Source: Psychromarinibacter sp048262455
GTDB taxonomy: Bacteria > Pseudomonadota > Alphaproteobacteria > Rhodobacterales > Rhodobacteraceae
Direction of reading: 5' to 3'
NCBI GenBank assembly: GCA_048262455.1
Contig: JBLXFD010000003.1
Coordinates: 124,001 to 188,000 of the forward strand
Length of the DNA stretch: 64,000 bases
How positions within the stretch are numbered: position 1 is the stretch's first letter; each line of letters begins with the position of its first letter. Shown one piece after another: positions 42,995-51,699 of the stretch. A program made the translations under genes and the position numbers. The notes beneath the pieces are model-generated. The model worked only from the letters and a program-made list of their open reading frames with translations, was not told where the DNA came from and did not search any database.

Positions 42995-43030
42995 TTCATA
43001 GGCCAGCGGCGGAGGCTTGTCAAACAAGCC
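42995..43030 (-). promoter_or_regulatory. Leftward promoter with TTGTCAAACAA operator
   Basis: The palindrome GGCTTGT-CAA-ACAAGCC (43014-43030) contains the same TTGTCAAACAA core as the gntR promoter at 25242. On the minus strand it supplies a perfect -35, TTGACA (43023-43018), followed after 17 bases by TATGAA (43000-42995), a fair -10 for the DapA-family gene. Confidence 0.55.
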
Positions 43031-43110
43031 GCGACCTGCTGCTGTACCGGATATATCGGAGAATTCTTGCGATCAGGCGGCGTCCGCCGCGCGTGTTGCA
43101 AGATGAAAAG

Positions 43111-43126
43111 CGGGATGTTAATCCCG
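43111..43126 (+). promoter_or_regulatory. Small inverted repeat upstream of tctC
   Basis: CGGGAT-GTTA-ATCCCG, a perfect 6-bp stem 54 bases before the tctC start. It may be a regulator site or leader hairpin; no rightward promoter was identified with confidence in this 284-base spacer. Confidence 0.35.
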
Positions 43127-43179
43127 TGATACGGAACGGCGCGCCCGCGCCGGTGTTCATCGATAATGGGAGGAACCCC

Positions 43180-44148
43180 GTGAAACTTCTGAAAACTGCC
43201 GCCCTCGCCGCGGCGACCCTTGTGGCGGCGGCCGGTACGGCCTTTGCCGAGTATCCCGACCGCCCGATCACCCTGATCGTGCCCTGGTCCGCCGGCGGTG
43301 GCACCGACGCCACCGGCCGCCTGATCGCCGCGCAGCTGGAGGAAGAGCTGGGCCAGCCGGTCAACGTCGTGAACCGCACCGGCGGCGGCGGCATCGTCGG
43401 CCACGCCTCGCTGGCCGAGGCAGAGCCGGACGGCTACACCCTGGGGGTCATCACCACCGAGCTGTCGATGTACAGCGCCGTCGGCTCTTCGGAACTGACC
43501 TACGAGGACTACACGCTGATCGGCCTCTACAACGCCGACCCCTCGGCGATCTTCGTGAAGGCCGATTCGCCGTTCCAGACGGTCGAGGACCTGGCCGAGG
43601 CGATCAAGTCCGACGTCGGCGCGCTCAGCACCAGCGGCGCGAACTTCGGCGGCCTGAACCACCTGTCCTGGATCAGCCTGGTCCAGGGTCTCGGCGCCGA
43701 TGCCGAGCAGGCGAACTGGGTGCCCACCGACGGCGGCGCGCCCTCGCTGCAGCTGCTGGTCTCCGGCGCCATCGACGTGGTGGTCGCGCAGTTCCCCGAG
43801 GCCAAGGCCCTGATCGAGGCCGGTGAGATCCGCCCCCTCGCCTACCTCGGCAGCGAGCCGAACAAGGCCTTCCCGGACGTGCCCACGGTCAACGACGCGC
43901 TGGGCGTCGACTTCGCCATCGCCGGCTGGCGCGGCCTGGCCGCCCCGGCGGGCCTGCCGGAAGAGATCGCCACGAAGCTGGTCTCTGCCCTGGACGGCAT
44001 CGTGGCGTCCGACGGCTTCAACGAGTCCATGGACAAGCTGAACTACGGCGTGGTCTGGGAAGGCGGCAGCGACTTCACCGACTATCTGGCCCAGCGCGGC
44101 GAGGCCTTCGGGCAGGCGATCAGCTCTGCCGGTCTCGACAAGCAGTAA
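43180..44148 (+). CDS. tctC: Tripartite tricarboxylate transporter binding protein
   Basis: A 322-residue TctC-family extracytoplasmic solute receptor. The GTG at 43180 was chosen because GGGAGG lies seven bases before it and the resulting N-terminus MKLLKTAALAAATLVAAAGTAFA is a clean Sec signal peptide; an in-frame ATG at 43093 gives no signal. The mature part has the family DRPITLIVPWSAGGGTDATGR ligand loop. It delivers di/tricarboxylates or other organic acids to TctAB in the inner membrane, probably the acid consumed by the divergent DapA-family enzyme. Confidence 0.9.
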   Translation: MKLLKTAALAAATLVAAAGTAFAEYPDRPITLIVPWSAGGGTDATGRLIAAQLEEELGQPVNVVNRTGGGGIVGHASLAEAEPDGYTLGVITTELSMYSAVGSSELTYEDYTLIGLYNADPSAIFVKADSPFQTVEDLAEAIKSDVGALSTSGANFGGLNHLSWISLVQGLGADAEQANWVPTDGGAPSLQLLVSGAIDVVVAQFPEAKALIEAGEIRPLAYLGSEPNKAFPDVPTVNDALGVDFAIAGWRGLAAPAGLPEEIATKLVSALDGIVASDGFNESMDKLNYGVVWEGGSDFTDYLAQRGEAFGQAISSAGLDKQ

Positions 44149-44166
44149 CGCCTGCGGGAGCATGAC

Positions 44167-44649
44167 ATGACAGCAAGGACCAAAGCCTCCGAGATCGCGA
44201 TCGGCCTGGTCTTTGCCGCCGGCGGCCTGGGCATCTGCCTCGAGGCCGCCGGCTTGCGTTCCATGCCGGGGATGATGGTGGGGTCGGGGCTGTTCCCGAT
44301 GATCACCGGCGCCCTGATGGGGCTGTTCGGGCTGGTGCTGGCCGGCGCGGCGCTGCTGCGCCCTGCCCCGGCTCCCAAATCTGCCACCGAAACCGCGATC
44401 GAAACCGCGCGCGGCCCCCTGCAGGCCTATTCCATCGCCGTCCTCGCCGGGCTGATCGCGCTGACCGCGTTGATGCCCGCCGCGGGCTTCCTGCTGGCGG
44501 GCGCCCTGTTCACCGGCTTTGCCGCAAGGCTGGGCGGCGCCGGCTGGATCGGCAGCGCCGTCTTCGCCGTGCTGCTGACCGGCGTGCTCTACTGGGTCTT
44601 CGTCTACGGGCTGCGGGTGCAACTGCCGCGCGGGCTCTGGGGGTTCTGA
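44167..44649 (+). CDS. tctB: Tripartite tricarboxylate transporter small subunit
   Basis: A 160-residue membrane protein with four predicted helices, the normal size and layout of TctB. It lies between tctC and tctA with spacings of 18 and 2 bases. It forms the small membrane component of the sodium- or proton-driven importer. Confidence 0.88.
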   Translation: MTARTKASEIAIGLVFAAGGLGICLEAAGLRSMPGMMVGSGLFPMITGALMGLFGLVLAGAALLRPAPAPKSATETAIETARGPLQAYSIAVLAGLIALTALMPAAGFLLAGALFTGFAARLGGAGWIGSAVFAVLLTGVLYWVFVYGLRVQLPRGLWGF

Positions 44650-44651
44650 CC

Positions 44652-46154
44652 ATGCTGGACGCGGTTATCCTTGCCTTCGGGATGGTCTTCACCCCGAACA
44701 CGCTGCTGGTGATCCTGCTGGCCTCTGCCTTCGGACTGTTCGTGGGGGCCATGCCGGGCCTGACGGCGACCATGGCAGCGGCGATCCTGGTGCCCATCAC
44801 CTTCTACATGGACCCGGTCCCCGCCATCGCGGCGATCATCGCCTGCACCGCCATGGCGATCACCGCCGGCGACATTCCCGGCGCGCTGCTGCGGATCCCC
44901 GGCACCCCCGCCTCGGCCGCCTACGTCGAGGACAGCTACGGCCTGACCCGGCAGGGCAAGGCCAGCCTCGCCATCGGCATCGGCATCACCTCCGCCACCT
45001 TCGGCGGTTTGGCGGGCACCCTGCTGATCGTCTTCGCCGCGCCGCTGCTGGCGAAGTTCGCACTGGGCTTTTCCAGTTTCGAGTATTTCTGGCTGGCGCT
45101 TCTGGGCCTCAGCTGTGCCGCCCTCGTCTCGGGCGGCGGCATCGCCAAGGGCGCGCTGTCGCTGCTGCTGGGGCTGTTCATTGCGCAGGTGGGGCTGGAC
45201 CCGCTGATGGCGCAGCCGCGCTTCACCTTCGGCTCCAGCGAGCTGGCGGGCGGCATCAGTTTCATCCCCGCGATGATCGGCATGTTCGCCCTGGCCGAGA
45301 TCCTGCGCAACGGCCGCGCCGGCGCGCGCATGGAACAGCAGGCGAAGGTGGGCAACCCGTTCCGCGGGGTCGGCACGGTGCTGATGCAGTACCGCAAGAA
45401 CCTGTTCCGCGGCGCCGGCATCGGCGCGGTGATCGGCGCCCTGCCCGGGGTCGGCGGGGACCTTGCGGCCTGGATCACCTATGCCCTCGCCAAGCGTACC
45501 TCTCGCACCCCCGAGAAGTTCGGCACCGGCCACCCCGAGGGACTGGTCGAGGCGGGCGCCACCAACAACGCCGCCCTCAGTTCCGCCTGGATCCCCGCCA
45601 TGGTCTTCGGCATCCCCGGCGACGCGGTGACCGCCATCGCGGTGGGGGTGCTGGTGATGAAGGGCATGGACCCGGGCCCGCAGCTGCTGACGCTGAACCC
45701 CGCCAACTTCTACGCCGTGCTGCTGGTGTTCTTCCTCGCCAACCTGCTGCTGCTGCCCTTCGGCTTCGTCGCCGCCCGCGCCGCGCGCTACGTTTTCCAG
45801 GTGCCCCGCGCCTACCTGAACGCGGCGATCCTGCTGTTCTGCGTGGTGGGCTCCTACGCCATCAACAACTCGATGTTCGGGGTCTGGGTGATGATCGCGC
45901 TGGGGGTGGTGGCCTACCTGCTGGAGGAACACGGCTTCGCCGTCGCGCCGATCATTCTGGGCATCGTTCTGGGCCCGTTGCTGGAGACGAACTTCACCAC
46001 CTCGATGATGATCGCCCGCGGCGACGCCTGGGCCTTCTTCGAGCGTCCGGTGGCGGGGATACTGGGGGCACTGACCATCGGCATCTGGGTGCTGGCCATC
46101 GCCTCGGCGATGCTGCTCGCCCGTCGCCGGCGGGCCGGGGTGCGGGCGGTATAG
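44652..46154 (+). CDS. tctA: Tripartite tricarboxylate transporter large subunit
   Basis: A 500-residue permease with about eleven helices and the two conserved Gly-rich TctA motifs: GAMPGLTATMAAAILVPITF near residue 32 and GALPGVGGDLAAWITYALAK near residue 260, plus EGLVEAGATNNAALSSAWIPAMVFGIPGD. It is the transport channel partner of TctB and TctC. Complete; last gene of the operon. Confidence 0.92.
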   Translation: MLDAVILAFGMVFTPNTLLVILLASAFGLFVGAMPGLTATMAAAILVPITFYMDPVPAIAAIIACTAMAITAGDIPGALLRIPGTPASAAYVEDSYGLTRQGKASLAIGIGITSATFGGLAGTLLIVFAAPLLAKFALGFSSFEYFWLALLGLSCAALVSGGGIAKGALSLLLGLFIAQVGLDPLMAQPRFTFGSSELAGGISFIPAMIGMFALAEILRNGRAGARMEQQAKVGNPFRGVGTVLMQYRKNLFRGAGIGAVIGALPGVGGDLAAWITYALAKRTSRTPEKFGTGHPEGLVEAGATNNAALSSAWIPAMVFGIPGDAVTAIAVGVLVMKGMDPGPQLLTLNPANFYAVLLVFFLANLLLLPFGFVAARAARYVFQVPRAYLNAAILLFCVVGSYAINNSMFGVWVMIALGVVAYLLEEHGFAVAPIILGIVLGPLLETNFTTSMMIARGDAWAFFERPVAGILGALTIGIWVLAIASAMLLARRRRAGVRAV

Positions 46155-46226
46155 CGACACGACGCCCGTCAGCGGCGGCGGCCATTGGCCCCGCGCATCG
46201 TCCCGAATTTCCTGAAAGATCCCGAA

Positions 46227-46301
<75 letters not shown>

Positions 46302-46390
46302 CCGTCACGTGCGCGGCTGATTAGACGCATTCCGCCCATGGCGCAAGCGCAATCTGGACGCTTTGGCGCCCCTGCGCTACGTAGGGCGCC

Positions 46391-46540
46391 ATGAGCGGAA
46401 AACAGGGCGATAAACCGGGCAAACCCGCAGACGACAGCCGCGAGGCGCGGCTCAAGGCGGCGCTCAAGGCCAACATCGCCCGGCGCAAGAGCCAAGCGAA
46501 GGCGCGGGCGTCCGGCAAACCCGAGGGCGACGCCGGATAA
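46391..46540 (+). CDS. Small basic protein upstream of murA
   Basis: A 49-codon frame: a hydrophilic N-terminus rich in Lys, Gly and Asp and a predicted amphipathic helix REARLKAALKANIARRKSQAKA. Small proteins with an LKAALKANLARRK-like helix recur just upstream of murA in Rhodobacterales, as I recall, which supports it being a gene. 26 bases separate it from murA. Charge suggests nucleic-acid or ribosome contact, but the function is unknown. Confidence 0.6.
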   Translation: MSGKQGDKPGKPADDSREARLKAALKANIARRKSQAKARASGKPEGDAG

Positions 46541-46566
46541 GGCAGCCCACAGACAGAAAGCAGGAC

Positions 46567-47832
46567 ATGGACTCGATACTCGTCAAAGGCGGCACCGCAC
46601 TGAACGGCGACATTCCCATCGCGGGCGCCAAGAACGCCTGCCTCACCCTGATGCCGGCGACGCTGCTGTCCGAGGAGCCGCTGACGCTGACCAATGCGCC
46701 GCGGCTGTCGGACATCCGCACGATGACCGAGCTGCTGGCCTCGCTGGGCGCCGAGGTGACGCAGCTGCAGGACGGCCAGGTGCTGGCCATGTCCTCGCAC
46801 GACATCTCGAACCTGTCGGCGGACTACAACATCGTCCGCAAGATGCGCGCCTCGATCCTGGTGCTGGGCCCGATGCTGGCCCGCTGCGGCGAGGCGCGGG
46901 TGTCGCTGCCGGGCGGCTGCGCCATCGGTGCCCGCCCCGTCGACCTGCACCTGCGCGGGCTGGAGGCGCTGGGCGCCAACCTCGAGCTGCGTGACGGCTA
47001 CGTCCACGCCAACGCCGGCAAGGGGCTGAAGGGCGCGGTGGTGGAGTTTCCCTTCGTCTCGGTGGGCGCCACAGAGAACGTGCTGCTGGCCGCCACCCTC
47101 GCCAAGGGCACCACGGTGCTGAAGAACGCGGCGCGCGAACCCGAGATCGTCGATCTTGCGCGGTGCCTCAGGAAGATGGGCGCACAGATCGAGGGCGAGG
47201 GCACCAGCACCATCACCGTCGAGGGCGTCGACCGCCTGCACGGCGCCACCCACCCGGTGGTGCCGGACCGGATCGAGCTGGGCACCTACATGCTGGCCCC
47301 CGCCGTCGCGGGCGGTACGGTGGAATGCCTCGGCGGCCGCATGGAACTGGTGCAGTCCTTCGCCGAGAAGCTGGACGAATGCGGCGTGGACGTGGAGCAG
47401 ACCGAGCGCGGGCTGAAGGTCTCGCGCCGCAACGGCCGGGTGCGTGCGGTCAATGTCGAGACCGCCCCCTTCCCCGGCTTCCCCACCGACCTGCAGGCGC
47501 AGATGATGGCGCTGATGTGCACCGCCGACGGGCAGAGCGTGCTGGAGGAGCGGATCTTCGAGAACCGCTTCATGCATGCGCCAGAACTGATGCGCATGGG
47601 CGCGCGGATCGACGTGCACGGCGGCACCGCCAAGGTCACCGGGATCGAGCGGCTGCGCGGCGCGCCGGTGATGGCGACGGACCTGCGGGCCTCGGTCTCG
47701 CTGATCCTCGCCGGGCTGGCGGCGGCGGGCGAGACCCGGGTCAGCCGGGTCTACCACCTCGATCGCGGCTACGAGCGCGTGGTCGAGAAGCTGTCGGGCG
47801 TCGGCGCCACCATCGAGCGGGTCAGCGAATGA
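46567..47832 (+). CDS. murA: UDP-GlcNAc 1-carboxyvinyltransferase
   Basis: A 421-residue enzyme for the first committed step of peptidoglycan synthesis, transferring enolpyruvate from PEP to UDP-GlcNAc. Two inverse alpha/beta barrels of the EPT fold; N-terminal Lys22-Asn23 pair in GAKNACL and the catalytic Cys118 in LPGGCAIGARPVDLH (fosfomycin target). Normal length. It overlaps the DUF2948 gene by four bases (ATGA). Confidence 0.97.
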   Translation: MDSILVKGGTALNGDIPIAGAKNACLTLMPATLLSEEPLTLTNAPRLSDIRTMTELLASLGAEVTQLQDGQVLAMSSHDISNLSADYNIVRKMRASILVLGPMLARCGEARVSLPGGCAIGARPVDLHLRGLEALGANLELRDGYVHANAGKGLKGAVVEFPFVSVGATENVLLAATLAKGTTVLKNAAREPEIVDLARCLRKMGAQIEGEGTSTITVEGVDRLHGATHPVVPDRIELGTYMLAPAVAGGTVECLGGRMELVQSFAEKLDECGVDVEQTERGLKVSRRNGRVRAVNVETAPFPGFPTDLQAQMMALMCTADGQSVLEERIFENRFMHAPELMRMGARIDVHGGTAKVTGIERLRGAPVMATDLRASVSLILAGLAAAGETRVSRVYHLDRGYERVVEKLSGVGATIERVSE

Positions 47833-48305
47833 GCGACGCCCGCTTCGAGGACGCCGGCGACGCGCCGCTGGCGCTGAAGGCGCGCAGCCCCGAGGATCTG
47901 CCGGTGATCGCGGCGCTGGTGCAGGACGCGGTCTTCCCGGCCACCGAGATGCGCTGGCTGCCGCGGGAGCGGCGTTTTGCCCTGCTGCTGAACCGGTTCC
48001 GCTGGGAAGACGCCGGGTCCGCGCAGGCAAGCCGGCGCGACTTCGAGCGGGTGCGCGCGCTGCTGGTGGTGGACGAGGTGATGAAGGTGTCGAGCCAGGG
48101 GCTGGACCGGTCCGACAAGGACCTGATCCTGTCGCTGCTGTCGCTGGAGTTCGTGCCCGGCGAGGACGGCACCGGGCGGCTGGAGCTGGTGCTGGCCGGC
48201 GACGGCGGCATCGCGCTGGAGGTGGAGGCGCTGGAGGTGACGTTGAAGGACGTCACCCGCCCCTACATCGCCCCCTCCGGCAAGGCGCCGGCCCACCCGG
48301 ACTAA
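47829..48305 (+). CDS. DUF2948 family protein
   Basis: A 158-residue cytoplasmic protein of the alphaproteobacterial DUF2948 family: LKARSPEDLPVIAALVQDAVFPATEMRWLPRERRFALLLNRFRWE near the N-terminus and VALEVTLKDVTRPYIAPSGKAPAHP at the end. It is habitually found behind murA and overlaps it here. Function unknown; the operon position hints at cell envelope synthesis. Confidence 0.85.
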   Translation: MSDARFEDAGDAPLALKARSPEDLPVIAALVQDAVFPATEMRWLPRERRFALLLNRFRWEDAGSAQASRRDFERVRALLVVDEVMKVSSQGLDRSDKDLILSLLSLEFVPGEDGTGRLELVLAGDGGIALEVEALEVTLKDVTRPYIAPSGKAPAHPD

Positions 48306-48324
48306 GGCCGGGGGGGCCACGGCG

Positions 48325-49647
48325 CTACAGCGTCGGACGGCTCTGCAGCAGCGGCATCACGTCGGCCATCTCCGGCCCCCGCGCCCGCCCGGTCACGGCC
48401 TGGCGCAGCGGCATGAACAGCTGCCGGCCCTTGCGGCCGGTCGCCTCCTTCACCGCCGCGGTCCATTCCCCCCAGGTCTCCGGCCCGTAGGGCGGCTCTC
48501 CCAGCAGGGCCAGCGCCTGTTCGGCGAAGGCGCGGTCCTCGGGGTCCAGCACCGGCGCCGCCGCGCCGTCGCGGAACAGCTGCCACCAGCCGGCGATGTC
48601 GGCGCGGGTGGTGATGTTCTCGCGCACCACGGCCCAGAAGCGTTCCGCGTGCTCGTCGGGAACGCCCGCTGCCTGCAGGTCGCCGCGCACCGCCTCCAGC
48701 GGCAGCGTGCCGAGGTAGCGGGCGGTCAGGGGAAACAGGTCCTCCACGTCGAACTTGGTGGGGGCGGCGCCGAAACGGGCGATGTCGAACCCCTCCACCA
48801 GTTCATCCAGCGAGCCGCGCAACTCTACCGGGTCGGACGAGCCCAGCCGGGCCATCAGCGACAGCAGCGCCATCGGCTCCACCCCCCGGTCGCGCAGGTC
48901 GCGCAGGGCCAGGGTGCCCAGCCGCTTCGACAGCGCCTCGCCCTGCGGGCCGGTCAGCAGCGAGTGGTGGGCAAAGCTGGGAACGCCGCCGCCCAGAGCC
49001 TCGATGATCTGGATCTGCGTCGCGGTATTGGTGACGTGGTCCGAGCCGCGCACCACGTGGGTCACGCCCATCTCGACGTCGTCCACCACCGAGGCCAGCG
49101 TGTACAGCACCTGCCCGTCGCCCCGGATCAGCACCGGGTCAGAGACGCTGGCGGCGTCGATCGACACGTCGCCGAGGATGCCGTCGTTCCACTCGATCCG
49201 CGCGTGGTCCAGCTTGAAGCGCCAGTGGCCGGAGCGGTCGGCGCGCAGCCGCTCCTTCTCTTCGTCGGACAAGTTCAGCGCGGCGCGGTCGTAGACCGGC
49301 GGGCGGCCCATGTTCAGCTGCTTCTTGCGCTTGAGGTCCAGCTCTGTCGGGGTCTCGAAAGCCTCGTAGAACCGCCCCTTTTCCCGCAGCGTGTCCGCGG
49401 CGGCGGCGTAGCGGTCCAGCCGGTCAGACTGCCTCTCGATCCGGTCCCAGGTCAGGCCCAGCCACTCCAGGTCCTGCTGGATCGCGTCCGCGTACTCCTG
49501 CTTGGACCGCTCGAGATCGGTGTCGTCGAGCCGCAGGATGAAGCTGCCCCCGGCCTTGCGCGCGATCAGGTAGTTGAACAGCGCGGTGCGCAGGTTCCCG
49601 ACGTGCAGGTATCCGGTGGGCGAAGGGGCGAAACGGGTGGTGGTCAT
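48325..49647 (-). CDS. gltX: Glutamate-tRNA ligase
   Basis: A 440-residue class I aminoacyl-tRNA synthetase. The HIGH-type motif is PSPTGYLHVGNLRTAL at residues 8-23 and the KMSKS equivalent is ALSKRLG (about residue 243), as in the shorter GltX variant; many alphaproteobacteria carry two GltX copies, of which one misacylates tRNA-Gln. Which copy this is cannot be told here. The start at 49647 was chosen because the frame upstream runs into a dispersed repeat. Confidence 0.93.
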   Translation of the reverse strand: MTTTRFAPSPTGYLHVGNLRTALFNYLIARKAGGSFILRLDDTDLERSKQEYADAIQQDLEWLGLTWDRIERQSDRLDRYAAAADTLREKGRFYEAFETPTELDLKRKKQLNMGRPPVYDRAALNLSDEEKERLRADRSGHWRFKLDHARIEWNDGILGDVSIDAASVSDPVLIRGDGQVLYTLASVVDDVEMGVTHVVRGSDHVTNTATQIQIIEALGGGVPSFAHHSLLTGPQGEALSKRLGTLALRDLRDRGVEPMALLSLMARLGSSDPVELRGSLDELVEGFDIARFGAAPTKFDVEDLFPLTARYLGTLPLEAVRGDLQAAGVPDEHAERFWAVVRENITTRADIAGWWQLFRDGAAAPVLDPEDRAFAEQALALLGEPPYGPETWGEWTAAVKEATGRKGRQLFMPLRQAVTGRARGPEMADVMPLLQSRPTL

Positions 49648-49715
49648 GGGCGGCTCCTGTTCCGGCAGGCGTGTTGCACAGGGGGGGGCGATTGTCCATC
49701 GGGGCGTTTGGGGAC

Positions 49716-49905
49716 TGTGGAGCAGCAGAGGGCTTGCGCCCGTTCGTGGGTGGGCGTTCCAGCCGCTGGGGGCCCTCACTTTATGGCTCCGCCACGTCTT
49801 CGCTCCACCCCCGCGCATACGGCAACGAAGCGCCCGCCCGGCGGACGGTCGGGCGCTGGCCCGGCGGCGCTGCGCGCCTTGCTCCGGGCCGGGCGCTTTC
49901 CGCCG
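49716..49905 (+). repeat. Dispersed structured repeat, family 2 copy A
   Basis: This segment fills most of the 306-base gap between gltX and the small membrane protein gene. It matches 51700-51890 in the same orientation over about 190 bases, including shared blocks such as CGTGGGTGGGCG and CTGGCCCGGCGGCGCTGCGC. GCGCCCG (49736-49742) can pair with CGGGCGC (49850-49856). No coding capacity is seen. Confidence 0.8.
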
Positions 49906-49953
49906 AAACTAAAACCCTCTATGCCGATCCCTTGCCCCGTGGCATTCTTCAGC

Positions 49954-50121
49954 ATGGACCCCGTCACCCTCGGCTACTACGCCGCCGTCTGCGCGGCTCT
50001 CACCGCCGCCGGGCCGCGCCTCGGCCGGCTGGTGCTGCGGCTGGCCATCGGCGCGGGCGTCGGCCTTGTCGCCGCCGCGCTGCTGCCCCTGCTGCGCGAC
50101 GCCGCGCCGCTTTACCCCTGA
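49954..50121 (+). CDS. Small inner-membrane protein
   Basis: A 55-residue hydrophobic frame (MDPVTLGYYAAVCAALTAAGPRLGRLVLRLAIGAGVGLVAAALLPLL) with two predicted helices separated by a basic loop. An in-frame ATG at 49921 would add 11 residues. No family recognised. It lies 57 bases upstream of saccharopine dehydrogenase and may be co-transcribed. Confidence 0.55.
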   Translation: MDPVTLGYYAAVCAALTAAGPRLGRLVLRLAIGAGVGLVAAALLPLLRDAAPLYP

Positions 50122-50178
50122 GGCTTGACCGCCGCCCGCGCCTGCGCGACCACTGCCTCACACGCAGGAGAGAAGCGC

Positions 50179-51231
50179 ATGACGCATCTGTGGGTCCGCG
50201 CCGAGCCGCGCGCCGAGGAACGCCGGGTCGGCCTGACCCCCGAGGGCGCCGCCGCGCTGCTGGCGCAGGGCATGCGGGTGACGGTGGAACGCAGCGACGC
50301 CCGCGCCATCCCCATCGCCGCCTACGAGGCCGCGGGCTGCGAGATCGCCGAGGCCCACGGCTGGACAGAGGCCCCGGAAGACGCCTTCGTCTTCGGCCTG
50401 AAGGAGCTGCGGGACGACGGAACCCCGCTGCGCCACCGGCACATCATGTTCGGCCACGCCTACAAGGGCCAGCCGGACGGCCGCCGGCTGCTGAAGCGGT
50501 TCCGCGACGGGGGCGGGACGCTCTATGACCTCGAATACCTTGTGGACAGCGACGGCCGCCGGGTCGCCGCCTTCGGCTACTGGGCCGGCTACGCGGGGGC
50601 GGCGGTGGCGCTGAAATGCCTCGCGGCGCAGGCGCGCGGGGGGATCTGCGCACCGCTCACCGACTACCCGGATGCAGCCGCGCTGGTGGCGGAGGTGCGG
50701 GCGGAACTGGCGCAGGTCGGTGCGGCGCCTGCGGTGCTGGTGATCGGCGCCAGGGGCCGGGTCGGCAGCGGCGCCCGCGCCTTCTGCGCCGAAACCGGGC
50801 TTCGCACCACCGACTGGGACCTGCCCGAGACCGCCCACGGCGGCCCCTTCCCCGAGGTGCTGCAGCACGAGGTCTTCCTGAACTGCATCCTCGCCGCGCC
50901 GGGCTGCCCGGTCTTCGTGCCCGCCTCGGCCGCCACCGCTCCGCGCCGGCTGCGGGTGATCGGCGACATCGCCTGCGATCCCTCCAGCGCCTTCTCGCCG
51001 GTGAAGGTCTATGACCGGGTGACCGACTGGCAGGCGCCGGCGCTGCGGGTGTCGGGGGCGCCGCCGCTGGATGTCACGGCGATCGACAACCTGCCTTCGC
51101 TGCTGCCGTTGGAAGCCTCGCAGGACTACGCGGCGCAGTTGCTGCCATGGCTGATGGCGCTGGACCGGCCGGACCAGCCCGGCGCCGGCGTCTGGGCGCG
51201 GGCGGAAGCCACGTTTCGCCGGCACCTCTGA
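50179..51231 (+). CDS. Saccharopine dehydrogenase (lysine-forming type)
   Basis: A 350-residue protein of the AlaDh/PNT-like, Lys1-type saccharopine dehydrogenase group: LWVRAEPRAEERRVGLTPEGAAALLAQG at the N-terminus, HIMFGHAYKGQ, FGYWAGYAGAAVAL and VLVIGARGRVGSGA (NAD-binding). It interconverts saccharopine with lysine and 2-oxoglutarate. Bacteria of this group make lysine by the diaminopimelate route, so a catabolic or compatible-solute role is more likely. GGAGAG precedes the ATG. Flanked on both sides by family 2 repeats. Confidence 0.85.
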   Translation: MTHLWVRAEPRAEERRVGLTPEGAAALLAQGMRVTVERSDARAIPIAAYEAAGCEIAEAHGWTEAPEDAFVFGLKELRDDGTPLRHRHIMFGHAYKGQPDGRRLLKRFRDGGGTLYDLEYLVDSDGRRVAAFGYWAGYAGAAVALKCLAAQARGGICAPLTDYPDAAALVAEVRAELAQVGAAPAVLVIGARGRVGSGARAFCAETGLRTTDWDLPETAHGGPFPEVLQHEVFLNCILAAPGCPVFVPASAATAPRRLRVIGDIACDPSSAFSPVKVYDRVTDWQAPALRVSGAPPLDVTAIDNLPSLLPLEASQDYAAQLLPWLMALDRPDQPGAGVWARAEATFRRHL

Positions 51232-51235
51232 GCGG

Positions 51236-51625
51236 TCAGAGAAAGTCCTGCTCGGCCTCGCTTACGTCGACGCCGAGTTTCTCCAGCCCGTCCTCGAGGT
51301 AGTCGGGCAGCATCGGGATCCCCAGAAGGTAGTCGGCGGTCCGCAGCCCGTGCTCCTCCGAGGCGGTGCGCAGCGCCTCGTCCCATTCCTCCGGCTCGAA
51401 GGTCTCGCGGCCAATCCACATGATCGCCACCAGTTCGATGCGCTCGTCCTCGGGAAGCCGTTCGATGAAGGCGCGCAGCTCTGCCTCGGTGGCATCGCCG
51501 CGCCGGGCTTCGAGGATGGAGTCCGCGTCGATCGCATCGCCGGGCCGGTCCCAGCGCCCCACCTTCGCGTCGATCTCGCGGGCGCGGTAGATCACGTGCA
51601 CGACGCGCCGGGGCGATATCTGCAT
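51236..51625 (-). CDS. DUF3775 family protein
   Basis: A 129-residue acidic protein. ISPRRVVHVIYRAREIDAKVG, DEDERIELVAIMWIGRETFEPEEWDEAL-like core and MLPDYLEDGLEKLG end are characteristic of the small DUF3775 family, of unknown function. It is convergent with saccharopine dehydrogenase, four bases apart. Confidence 0.75.
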   Translation of the reverse strand: MQISPRRVVHVIYRAREIDAKVGRWDRPGDAIDADSILEARRGDATEAELRAFIERLPEDERIELVAIMWIGRETFEPEEWDEALRTASEEHGLRTADYLLGIPMLPDYLEDGLEKLGVDVSEAEQDFL

Positions 51626-51699
51626 GCTGCTCCTCCTCGGTGGGCCCACTATGGGGCCAGCGCCGGGGGTGCGGCAATGGCTATTGCTGAGGGGTGGTT

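Noticed and set aside
46155..46226. Terminator between tctA and tRNA-Thr
   Set aside because: No stable inverted repeat with a T-tract was found in this gap.
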